Assembly (NCBI GenBank): GCA_003427395.1
Contig: BFEA01000206.1
Location: forward strand, 1,942,332 to 1,999,040
Direction: 5' to 3'
DNA length: 56,709 nucleotides
DNA from: Chara braunii
Taxonomy: Eukaryota > Streptophyta > Charophyceae > Charales > Characeae
The notes beneath the pieces are model-generated. The model had not been told where the DNA came from and did no database searches. It saw only the letters and a list, made by a program, of their open reading frames with translations. Positions within the stretch are counted from its first letter, which is position 1. Every line of letters begins with the position of its first letter. Below, piece by piece: positions 1 to 10,268 of the stretch. The translations under genes and the position numbers were made by a program.

Positions 1-103
1 CCAACCCCGTCCCCGCACCCTGCTGGGCCCCGCCGTGGGCCCCGCGCCCTCACTTCCCCGGGCTCACGAGGAGGGGGTGTAGCCCCGGGGGGGGCCCAAG
101 GTC

Positions 104-134
104 GGGCCAAAACTGCAATATTGCAGTTTGGCCC
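104..134. repeat. Short inverted repeat (hairpin) in GC-rich DNA
   Basis: The arms GGCCAAAACTGCAA and TTGCAGTTTGGCC are complementary apart from one extra A, centred on an AT step near 120. The surroundings (1-170) are G/C-rich and the following 170-195 is T-rich. From 135 to about 840 I see no coding region that looks real. Confidence 0.6.
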
Positions 135-962
135 AGGGGGTGCAGGCTGCGGCTGCGCACCCCCCTGTATTTTTTTATTTATTTTTTATTTTTTTTGCCG
201 GGGCCAGAGAGCCGACACCCGCCGGGGCCCAGGGGCCGGGGCTCGACAACCCTTAAATCACCAGTACTTGGCCCAGCTATAGGCCGCGGCACTTTCCCGT
301 TAACGCGCTGCACCTTTAGGGCTTCGGGGTACTGGACCACAATGGCTGGAAGCGGCAGCCAAAAAAAAATTGAAATGGGCACGGTACCCCGGCACTTTGG
401 CGAAAATCGGCGCGCAGGGGCATTCCAGGCTCGGCATCGATAGCTGGGCCAAGTACTCAGTCTTGTGGTTTAACAACATTTGAAGGGACCCACAGCAGTC
501 GCCAGGATTTTCCCCTGTACGAAATTGAGAGTGTACCCAGTCATGCAGTCTAGGGTTGTCATGCGGGGGTCCCTGCGGGCCGAGCCGGGGTAGGGGAAAA
601 CCTCTGTCCTCTTCCACAAGCGAATAAAACAAATCATTGTGTAAATGAAAAAATAGTTAAAATATATTACACATGTTCTACAATGCTGCTACCGTTCAGG
701 TCACGGGGTTGCCGCTTCGAGGCGCAATTTAGCCCTCGGTTCCGCCGCCGCCGGCTTCGATCGGCCTGAACGCCAAGCACCCGCAAACGCAGTGGGTTGC
801 TAGGTTATCCCCCACGTAGGCCAGCAGCTCTGTCTTCCGGCTATGGTGGTTGTGTTCCAGCTCAGACACTGTAATCGGCTCACTCACGTGGATTGCACTT
901 CAACTATCGTAAGAGTTAAACTCCAAATCGTGCGAGCAAGTCATAGCTTTCCAAATCGAACC

Positions 963-2577
963 ATGGAACAAGGCACGCCACAGGAAGACCACGCCAAGCA
1001 GAATCAAGGAACACCAGGTCAACCACACATAGGAGACGTAGGTATGGTCGGAGCAGAGGGAGAGGGTGGTAGTGGAGCGGTACAGCCCCAGGGAGAGGAA
1101 GAAGATGAATCAACGTCATCAAAACAGGTCTCCACCTCCAGCAGTCACCAATTTCTGGCCGGAAGAGGAACGGGTGAGGACCATGCTCGCCAAGTGTTTC
1201 GATGCCGGGATCATGCCAACCGGCTGGGACATACGGGAGATGAGAGAAGAAGGCACCTCGGCCCACTTCACTTCGAATCCATCCTTGGACGAAATCAAAG
1301 TGAATTGGCTGAAGGAACGAACAGTCACTGTAATCTTCCAGGAAGGCTCTAAGAACCTTCCTAAGAACATTAAAGAGGACGTCATCAGTGTGTATGAGAA
1401 TGTGTGGATGGGGGAGGAATCTGAGGATAGATTTGACTCGCTAGTGACGTGCGGTAGAGTCTGCATTGAATCTAGCAACGTTTTATCCTACGTTGCTAAG
1501 GAGAGGGAAGTCGCGGATTGGATGAAGAACAAGCAGATGACGCGGGTAGAAACATCCAGATCATATTATAGATATCCAATATATGATAATTATCATTATA
1601 ATAATAATTATCATATTGTATATCTTTCACTTGATGCAGGTGGCACTCGATAGCCTTCAAGCCATGGATGACCAAGACTGAAATCCAGGAAGCTAGGCGA
1701 GAGGAGACTAGAGAGTACTTATGGGTCCGTTGTCTAGATGTGCCAATTGACGCCTATTGCTACCGAGAAGATGCAGCAACGCGTGCTATTGGCCCAGTTC
1801 GAAAAGTCTACCCTTCGGAAAAGGACGCGTCGAAGCCGCAGCTGATTAATGTGCGGCTGGACATCGCTATCGAGGTTCTACCAAGGATCAAGGAGTCTCT
1901 CTCCTTCACTATGTTTCAAGGGCAGTTGCCAGTAGGTGGAAGTCAAGTTGGCTAACACACATACACCATGGTGTAGTAGCTGCAGGCGATACATCCACCT
2001 TGAGGACCAATGTCCTCGAATTCGTCAACAGCATCAGCAAAGGAGAGCTCGAAGCCCAGGGAATTGTCGGCATGGAGCAAGTGGAGGAGGGGGATGAAGT
2101 GAAGGCAACGGTAGACCTCCTCCCCCTCAAGCTGAATCAAGCTCTAGCTTGTCAAGTTCGATGGCGACTAGTGGCCATGTACGAGAGTGATCCGGCTCTT
2201 ATCAAGGGGAACTTCGCCCAAGGGGAACTCAAGATCGACGATCTCAAGGCTCCCAAGGTTGAGGGGCCCATGAACGTGAAGCTCGTCTCTCGACTACACG
2301 GTCCAATCCCCTCTTCTCCCCTGGAGGAGACTTGGGGGGTGGTGCAGGTCTCTTCGTCCCAAGGGGTGACGGAGTGGCTGGCCCCACAGGAGGAGTTATG
2401 GGAGGTGGTGTTTTACCGGCGGGCGAAGGAATATTGGGAGCAGAGGGACGAACGTACCAACCAAGAGGACAGACGTCACTGACTCTTATGAGGAGCACGA
2501 CACATGATGCTGGGTGTGAGGGAGGAGCGGTTACTATTTCGTGCGATCTTCTACGCGATGACAACGAGGGGTCCTAA
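963..2577 (+). pseudogene. LINE ORF1 (gag-like) relic with CCHC zinc knuckle
   Basis: I read this as the nucleic-acid-binding first ORF of a plant-type LINE. It starts at an ATG at 963 with a Gln/Glu/Ser-rich segment. It changes frame near 1122 into a folded-looking domain (1125-1545, around FWPEEERVRTMLAKCFDAG). After a 95-bp interruption it resumes at 1640 and runs to about 1935. A second frame change near 1934-1940 leads to a zinc knuckle at 1972-2013 with spacing C-x2-C-x4-H-x4-C (core CSSCRRYIHLEDQC). The rest to about 2577 is a Gly/Ser/Gln-rich low-complexity tail that stays open in more than one frame, so its true frame is uncertain. Two frameshifts plus the interruption make this a decayed copy. 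The zinc-knuckle spacing and the domain order support the call; the specific family is inference. The endonuclease fragment at 5.6 kb may or may not belong to the same element. Confidence 0.6.
1545..1639 (+). other. AT-rich intron-like interruption in LINE ORF1
   Basis: Removing these 95 bp rejoins the coding frame without a gap (…MTR then WHSIAFKPW). The insert is strongly AT-rich and holds a near-palindrome around 1578-1617. It begins GGTAGA and ends TGCAG. A strict GT..AG cut at the same ends leaves the frame off by one base, so it is either a non-canonical intron, an intron beside a 1-nt error, or a small insertion. Confidence 0.5.
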
Positions 2578-2579
2578 GA

Positions 2580-5480
2580 TGGGAAGGTTGGGCCAATTAC
2601 GGGAGATCGGGATTAAAGGAAAATTGCATCGGTGTCCTTGCTTCTTTGTCTTTTTACGTCGCTTCTTTTTGGACGGCTGGGTTCAGGGCTGGGCAAGTCC
2701 CAGGATGATCGGTTGAGTGGCGCGCCGCCGCGCGCACGATTAATAATGGTTGACGTCGTCTCTTTTTGTTTTGGCTGTAGGGTTTTAGGCGCGGAAATCG
2801 CGCAGGGATTTTGTTTTGTCTTTTTGAATTTTCTAGTCGAGCCTTGACGACTCTCGAAATTTCGGACTTTCTCTTCGGAATTTGCGTTTTATTGAAGTTC
2901 TTTTTGCATTAGCTAGGAATTTAGGAATTTAGGAATTCGGGATTTCTTTTGTCGCGCGTTGCTTTTGTTTTGCTCGCGCGCTTCTTTTTGTGGCTGCAAC
3001 GGAACTCGGATTAGTCGGCGCACTTAATCTTGGCAATGCATGTAACTGTAATTTTGGGCAGGGCGCTTTTGTAACTGTATCTTTCTTCTTGAGCTTCGTC
3101 TTTCCCGCCCTCTCTCTTCTTTGCGGTGTCTAGTCGGCCCGTGAGCTGCATGATCGAATAAATGCGTGGAGAGTGGCTACGTCCCCCACGCCGCGGTCTG
3201 GCCATGCAGAACGTAGGCAATCCCTTCCCTTCTCTCTTCCTAAGTCCTTGCAATTCCGTGTTCTTCGCGCATGCATGCACGCTATAAATTTCGGCGGCGC
3301 GATTAGATAGCTCTCTTAACCAGTTGCTGGAAGCTCGGGGTAGCGAGATTGGTGAGGGTCGGCTCACGAGCGGAGTTAGAGGTAAGTTGAAGAGGGAGTC
3401 GAGCGACCCGACGAGCTGGTGCCGAATGCGAGGGGTTGACGCGTGAGGCTACGACGGACTGTAGCGCGCGGGCGAACCTGACGGGTGCATGAGGACTAAG
3501 CGGGGTGATGACTTCATTGGTTGGTGCGTGACAACGGACTGTCCGCATCGGAGAGAGAGAGAGAGAGAGGAAGAGAGAGTTGAGGTTGATGGACGTGGAT
3601 TTGCAATTTTCTTTGTCCTTTCCTTCAGTTTTGTATATAAGTTTTGATTTTGGCTCGAGCGATTCGCTCTCATTTCCCTTCGACATCTTTGTTTCAATAT
3701 TGGTCCTTGTATGATGTCTCATTCCGTCTCGCTCCTCCCTCTTTTGTGTGTATGGGATGAACGAGTTCGGATGGAGTGATATGTTTGTCGTTTTTGCCCA
3801 GTCATCATCATTACGTGCCACTTCGATCCGCTGTTGTTATGGTATGAGTTCTGATGTTATTGCGATGTCTGATGTGCATGATGACATTTTGCATGCTCAG
3901 AAATGATTGCTTGTGGGACCGTTGAATGATTAGATGATTGGGTGGTTATCCATGACACGTGGCGATTTTGCATGAGGGATTAAACTCTCACTTTTGCGTA
4001 AGCGTCAGCCAACAGGCCCGGGTGCAAGCCAACAGCTCGTGTGGATATGTGTAAGCGCGATCTGAATTGCGCGGCCTACACGTGTCCACACGCGGCGATT
4101 CGCGATGGTTGATGAACCTGGCACCTCCAGTATCAGGATGGGCGAGGAGTTTTTCTCCTTTCAAGCACTTGAGCTGGTAGGAATTTCTGACACCATATTT
4201 GGAGATCCCCCTGTCAGTTAGATGCGTGCGAAAGGCTTCCACTACGCCGCAATGACAAGATGACGTACACACGGGACTCCAGGTACTTCGAGCACTGGGA
4301 GGAAGAATATCTTAGGCAGAGATACCCAAAATTTCCCTGTCTAACCGAGAACCGACTGTGCGCCAGAGATTTTCACTGTGCCGTAACCAACGACCCGAGG
4401 TGCCCCGATTACCCAACTACGTATAACACGTAATACTTCATATCCCCCGGCTTCGTCGTTATCGCTACCAATTTCCCTCCCTTCCACCTCCTCCTCCCAT
4501 ATCACCAACTCACGGTGGTGCCGTGGAATTCCATCGCCCCGTATTGGCCCCACACGCCGTGCAGAAATTGCGGACGACACGACAACTGCCGATCCTTCGG
4601 GACAACGGAGCCTAACCGTAACACGCGGCGACAATTGACACGCGTCTGCTCCTGGAGGTCCGACCCATAGAAATCGTGACCCTCACGGACGAACCCTTTC
4701 CCGAACCGTCGACGAATCGGACGACCCCGGATGCGCCGCGCATGCCATCTGCCTTATGCTGCACGACATCACCCGCCATCGGACCGAAATTTCACCGTCC
4801 CTTAGCATTATTACACCTATGCTTCTGAAACCTTGCCACATGAGATCTCAGTTTTGACCTGGGACTCCACCCCCCCACTTTCCCAAAAATCCTTGGCACA
4901 CCCCTTTTCGCACTTCCACGCCCACATCCCACTCCGATCAGGAAGTTGTGTCGGGCGTGAGGTTGGACGTCACAGCACGGCCAGGAACATGGTAAGCAAG
5001 GCTCTACATCTAAGACCATGAAGAGGTCGCATCGCTAGTTAACGCAGAAGAAGGATGAAGGGCAAAGTTGGACTAAATTCCTTCTACCGTTGCTTTTTAC
5101 AGCGACGCAGGAGGATATTTTTGCTCTGGCTTGGGCGATTTCTCCGTCGAAAACGATTTTTCCAATGCTACAAATCCCAAAACCTCCGATGCCACAGGAA
5201 ACTGTGACAATGATCGGACATTGTGGTACACTGTATCCCAGACGTCCCGACACTAAAGTTCTTCGTCGAAAAGCCAGGTAATCAATCCAATCTTAGTTGT
5301 CAGGCTCATACAAGATTCGCTTTCGATGCTGATTAGTCATGGTGTTTGCTTTATCCCCCTCAATTGGTTAGCTACCTTGAATAGTCCTGAGCTTACTAGG
5401 ATTAATATCTTAGATTCTGTCGATGCATCGGCTTTGGGAAGCTCTCAAAAAAAATCCCCACATTGCGGGCGCTGACCTCT
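2580..5480. other. Region without a recognised gene
   Basis: Short ORFs occur on both strands, but none has recognisable domains or a convincing composition. A TATA-like CTATAAAT lies near 3281, upstream of a (GA)n tract at 3551-3571, and could be promoter debris of a transposon. The DNA changes from T-rich (2620-3000) to mixed composition. I found no long terminal repeat, tRNA or transposase here. Confidence 0.4.
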
Positions 5481-5610
5481 GATGCCTTCCGTTTGTTCCT
5501 TTTGCAAAAGTGGGAGACTAACAACCGTTCGTCGGGATCTACACCCACACCTACCCAATCTTTGGTACCTTCGGTTTGGGGCCAGTCATCAGCGGCTGGG
5601 AACGCTGTGG

Positions 5611-6199
5611 ATGCATAATGTGAAAATCGCATCATGGAATGTTCAGGGAGTGGGTGATATGGGGTCACTGTGCCGTAATAAGCGTAGTCGTATTAAGTCA
5701 TGGATGCATAACAATCGGATTGATTTCCTTTGCATGCAGGAAACGAAATTAGATGAGAACGATATTATTAGATTGGGAGTGTGGTGGCATGGTCCCCAGG
5801 TGTGGCGCCTGCTTAGGGTTCAAGGGGAGGGGTTGCCATCCTAATATATAGGAATTTCGATGGCGATATTTCAGACCATGACTTTGACCCTTGGGGGAGA
5901 TGGTGTTGGATTAAATTATGCATGGCAGGACAAGAATGGGCGATAATGACCATTTATGCCCCCACCGAAAGAACCGACATATATTATTTTTATGAACATC
6001 TAATGGAAGTTTTGCCTGACATCGACCATGTGATTATTGGAGGGGACTGGAATGTCTCCCTCGATGACATCAACCCTCTCTTTGCTAACCACCATGTCGG
6101 CATAGAATTGGACCTCGCGATCGAATTGATGGCTGAGCTTGATCTTCTAGACGTTTTCCACGCCTCTAATACGATAAGTCTAGGCTACACATGGTACAA
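5611..6199 (+). pseudogene. LINE ORF2 endonuclease domain (exo_endo_phos), truncated
   Basis: This is the N-terminal endonuclease of a non-LTR retrotransposon, the enzyme that nicks target DNA. Motifs in order: ASWNVQG near 5626-5652, CMQETK near 5733, and IGGDWNV near 6034-6057 (a metal/phosphate-binding region). A single frameshift lies between about 5813 and 5835: the first frame stops at 5844, while the next resumes as GVAILIYRNFDG from about 5833. The domain is cut off near 6199 after GYTWYN, just before the expected later motifs. Unrelated inverted-repeat DNA begins there. No reverse transcriptase follows, so this is a 5' fragment, non-functional as assembled. Confidence 0.8.
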
Positions 6200-6550
6200 C
6201 ATGTTATTCGTTAAAATAGTATATTATTGTGTGTACTATTTTGAAACGAATTTATGACACAGTGTATAGTCTGGTGTAGTATTCCAGATCCGGATACATC
6301 CGAACAAGGAGTAAAGCAGCTTTGAGGCGAGGAGCACAATCAGTACATATATCTGTTGCGCTCCTCTCGTGGTTCGGATGTGTCCAGATGTGGAACACCA
6401 TAGCAGAGTATACACTGTGTTATACGCCTCTGAGTCAGTACATATATCTGCTACCACTGTGTTATATGTACTGCTGCCTCAGTACATATATCTCCTGTGT
6501 CCAGATGTGGAACACCAGAACAGAGTAATATATTACACTGTGTCATAATT
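6200..6550. mobile_element. Inverted-repeat element interrupting the LINE endonuclease
   Basis: The left part (about 6248-6304) and right part (about 6500-6552) are imperfect inverted copies. Both contain ATGACACAGTGTA-type and CTGGTGT..TCCAGAT blocks in opposite orientation. The interior has repeated CAGTACATATATCT. One exact palindrome core (6291-6302) and a degenerate one (around 6373-6386) sit in the arms. No coding capacity. It begins exactly where LINE homology ends, so it is probably a non-autonomous insertion or the edge of a rearrangement. Confidence 0.5.
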
Positions 6551-6679
6551 TCACTTGGAGTTGAGCATCCCACTCATCCGAATCAGAACAGTATAATGAC
6601 ACAAACTCGAGTTTGTGAGTAAGACGAGTTGTGGCTCTTCACAGACTTAGAGGAGTAGGATGACCTGTATTTAGAAGTG

Positions 6680-7270
6680 TGAGGACCAGAATGAGTTGGA
6701 GTTCTGCACCGATGAACGTGTACATGTATAGAACGAGAGAGATAGAAAGAGAGAGAGAGACAGAAAGAGCGAGAGAGAGAGAGACAGAAAGAGCGAGAGA
6801 CAGAGAGTCTTAGAGAGACTGTACTTAATTTTCAGGAGACGCAGGGTCGAACACACGCGTAGACCATCAGCCTCGTTTTTTAAAGCATTTCAAACGATCG
6901 TTGTAAGAGAGCAGCAAGGTAATGTGAATCTCCAAGATAAGCGAAGCTCGGATACACATCACAAAAGATAGACAGACAAAGGAAGTCCGCAAGAAATGGT
7001 CGTGTACATTTGAAGAGCGAGAGATATAGAAAAAGAGAGAGAGACAGAAAGAGCAAGAGACATAGTGTCTCAGAGAGACTGCTTAATTTTCTCGAGACGC
7101 CGCACGGACGGCGTAGGGTCGAGCACACGCGGAGATCATCAGCCTCGCTTTTAAAAGCTTTTCAGATGATCGTTGCAGAAGAGCAGCAAGTCAATGTGAT
7201 TTTCCCAGATAAGCGAAGTTCGGATATATCCGAGATCACAAGAGATTGACCAAGCGGAAGCCCGCAAGAA
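6680..7270. repeat. Tandem units of about 278 bp with GA tract and palindrome
   Basis: Two adjacent diverged copies share the order (GA)n-rich stretch, a TTAATTTTC..GAGACGC..GGGTCGA block, CATCAGCCTCG, GATAAGCGAAG, then the palindrome (degenerate at 6949, exact at 7221) and CCGCAAGAAATG. A third, more diverged copy lies at 7585-7870 (palindrome 7822) and a possible fourth ends near 8660 (palindrome 8608). ORFs here are Ser/Leu or Arg/Glu artefacts of GA repeats. Confidence 0.7.
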
Positions 7271-7439
7271 ATGACATATTAGCACGCCAGAGGGCTGAGA
7301 GATGGAAAAGACAAGCACCGTATAGTCACCCACAGCATTTCGTATCACGACGTATCCGAAGTGTCGAACTTGTATAGACCCTTCAGTTTGAAGCTTCCCC
7401 TGTGCGTTTTGGGACACAGTTCAAGAAGTATCTTTTGCG

Positions 7440-7443
<4 letters not shown>

Positions 7444-7506
<63 letters not shown>
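7444..7506. repeat. (GA)n microsatellite
   Basis: An almost pure GA dinucleotide run ends at a single N (7507), which suggests an unresolved length. Confidence 0.95.
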
Positions 7507-7894
7507 NAAACATTGTACCATCATCCACCACATTTCTGATCCATCCGGAGTGTCTCGGCTGTGAGTCGCTTCGCTACGATCTAGACAGAGCTGACAGAGA
7601 TAGAAAGAGCGCGTCAGAGAGATGGAGAGGGAGATAGAGACAGAGACAGGGACATAGACAGAGACACAGAGAGAGACAGACAGAGTGTGGATGATCGCAC
7701 TGAATTTTCTTTTCATGTCGACATGTGGCACAGGAGACGCATGTTCGAGGAACACGCGAAAACCACAAGTGTAGTTGTACAAGAGTTGCAAGGTTTTCGT
7801 TAGGCGAGAGTAAGCCAAGTTCGGATGCATCCGAGATGACAGGGGAGAAGAAGTCCGAAGCAAACAACAAATGAGTGCACTAGACACAACTGTG

Positions 7895-7910
<16 letters not shown>

Positions 7911-7990
<80 letters not shown>

Positions 7991-7991
7991 N

Positions 7992-8067
<76 letters not shown>
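7911..8067. repeat. (GA)n microsatellite preceded by (GT)n
   Basis: A (GT)n run (7893-7913) passes into about 150 bp of GA with one N at 7991. The true length is uncertain. From 8070 to about 8900 I see no real gene, only the palindrome at 8608. Confidence 0.95.
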
Positions 8068-8068
<1 letters not shown>

Positions 8069-8928
8069 GATTCTTGAATTCATTTTTCGGAAATTGAGGC
8101 GTACACGAATCATACAATGGTTATTTGTTCATGAGTGCCAACTCAATTCAGTTTGTGTCACTTTGTAGTATCAATCGGCTTCGCCTTGTGATTTATCCTT
8201 CCGTCACCACACCCAATTTTGTCCAATCATGCAATTGTATTTTCAGCCACGCCACCTTAATTCAAATCTCGTCACATTCGAGCAGCCATTGGCGTTGCCT
8301 TTTAGGTTTTCCCTCTCGACACATTCAAATTTTTCATTGTATTGGGTAATGCATATGAACCGAGTGTATGAATGCTCGTGCAGAAGGGGAGCTTTGTCGG
8401 GCCAAAGAATTGACAACATTCAATGTCGGAATCACAAAGCACACAGTGCGGAGGGCCAGACGGGCCATCAAATGTATAAAAAGGCCCGTGTGTTGTATTT
8501 TGTTCTTTGTGACGCCTCACAACATTCAAAGTGAAAATGCATAGATGAGTGTAGATGAGGGGGGATTTTCGGGAGAGAGGCAAAAAAACATAGAGTTAGT
8601 TCGAGTCCGGATGCATCCGAGTATCCGGGCAGAACATCACACCACACAAGGCACAAAATGACGAAAGCGAGATATTCAATCACGAAACAGGCGCCCCAAC
8701 AACGGGNACGTTCATGATAATTGAAATCCAATGAGAAAGAACAATATTGTCGATGACAAACACGCCGGGGACATGACAATTTCACCCGGAGATTTCCTGG
8801 CAATGACAGTCAGTTCTGCTCTCAACCAAACCGAGAACACCCACCAGTCCCTCACGGAAAAAATGGAAAGGAACAAATTTCGTCCGGTCAACCCTTCTAC
8901 ACTACATGATCAACAAAGAGATAGACGC

Positions 8929-9629
8929 TTACCTACGAACATCGCAAATCGCCAAAGCTAGTCTAGCTCTGATAGAGGAGATGTGTCTATGGGAGAAACC
9001 AAAAGGTGGACGTAAACCTCTCGCCAAACAGGAAGCGAACATCAACATGAACACCCCACAACTAGCCCCGTAGTGCTGCCGAGGGACACCTTTCACGCTG
9101 ACCTCGCGAGCGAAGTGGTCGAAAGTGCGACCATCACCGGCGGCACCTGCCACCGTGTTAAAAAATTTAACAGTTTTATCCAGAAGTGCGGAGTAGAAGG
9201 AATCTTTGGATGACGAACACGAAAAAGAATCATAGATTTCCAAAACACGTCTAGAGAAGTCAATGGCCAAAAGGCTCCAATGTTCACCGTCCTTGTGCAC
9301 TGGTGCCAAGACGAGGTCATGAGACAGGAGGTCGGCATCTTTAGCCCATCTGAGAACAGCTGCGGGACCTCGCAGAAGCAGTGAAGAGGCGAAGGAGTTA
9401 AAGGTGTATGTCTTCATGGTAGCGGCAGTCCGGCCGCAGTCGTCCGTTAGCATCGCCATGTAGAAATTGACAACCTCATCGTTGAGCTCCCCGGATCTAT
9501 CCACGAGTGTGACGATGTCCTTGACGGATCCCTGTAAACTGTGAGACGGCAAACGCGCGACGATGATAGTGAGCGGCAACCGGGAGCAGATAACGTCTTC
9601 AAGGACCGCTCTTCCATCTCGAGGAAACC
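8929..9629 (-). CDS. Ulp1/SENP-like cysteine protease domain (C48), 3' exon
   Basis: The frame encodes a papain-fold protease of the Ulp1 type, enzymes that cut SUMO-like proteins or, in many transposons, have an unknown target. In the 216-residue stretch read from 9579 downward, an LNDEVVNFYM motif (32-41) matches the usual domain start. The catalytic set is present: His100 (EHWSLLAID), Asp117 (IYDSF), Gln168 (oxyanion) and Cys174 (SCGVFML). The frame is open upstream to an acceptor-like TGAACAG at 9630-9631, so the exon may start at 9629 rather than at an internal codon. At the 3' end the sequence reads CGTAG|GTAAGC (about 8930-8936). The frame either stops at that TAA or splices onward. 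It is probably the C-terminal part of the split gene extending to 16.45 kb. The protease assignment is strong; joining it to the upstream domains is inference. Confidence 0.85.
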
Positions 9630-9718
9630 CTGTTCAACAAACACCCGCAACACACAGCAAACACAAAGGACGGTGCACTATGAGAAAATGTCGTCCTAGC
9701 GGCCATGGTCCGAGGAAC

Positions 9719-9910
9719 CGGTTCTCTGTGGTCCGAAAAGTTCACGCATAGCGTCACCCCTACTTCTGGACCTTCTACACACAGTTGATTCTAAACTAGC
9801 ACTATCCTTTATATCCCTGCAAGCCTCGAGAAGGAATTCCTTGCAGTCTTTTTCGGCAACACCCGCTGCCTCTGCAACGAGTCTTGCGCGGGAGCCCAAT
9901 ACGGACACGA
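9719..9910 (-). CDS. Candidate internal exon between linker and protease
   Basis: This is a frame of about 64 codons rich in helix-forming residues (around LGSRARLVAEAAGVAEKDC). An acceptor-like AG lies just before 9910 and a donor-like GT after 9719. In this choice of borders it enters in phase 1 and leaves in phase 1. That is the phase of the donor at 10267/10268 and of the acceptor before 9629, so it could be spliced in or skipped without losing the frame. No domain recognised. The borders are guesses from splice-site patterns only. Confidence 0.4.
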
Positions 9911-10260
9911 CTACCCTTCTGGGAGGGCCTCAAGGCTAAGTGTCCCCAGGGAACGCATCAGTGACATTGCGACGACCAGTGCCTCCCGCAACCAGGACTG
10001 AAAACCTGGCGAGGGCAGGCGGCTCCTGCGACATGGGTGTTTGTCCACGAGTTCGTCGACATGTACAAGAAATAGCCACCCAAACAGTTTAGCAGGAGAT
10101 CAACAACACAAGTTCGCAAGAGCAACCAAGCAAACAGCACCTCACAAAGCACATCGTCACAATCCAGTTGGCGGCCGCCTATACACCTCCCCGAAATCGA
10201 CGAAGCAAACAACACTTCACGAACGGGCTGACGAGCGGGAAGAAAGCAGAGAAAGTCAGT

Positions 10261-10268
10261 GCTTACCA
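10261..10268 (-). other. Candidate splice donor
   Basis: On the minus strand the coding frame reads …AGG CCT G|GTAAGC, a close match to the eukaryotic donor consensus. It comes just before an in-frame TGA at 10256-10258. The phase-1 junction fits the acceptors before 9910 and before 9629. Confidence 0.55.

Noticed and set aside
3240-3600. LTR promoter of a retrotransposon
   Set aside because: A TATA-like box is present, but no matching second LTR, primer-binding site or gag-pol was found.
7345-8117. Poly Ser-Leu and Arg-Glu ORFs
   Set aside because: Artefacts of (GA)n microsatellites.
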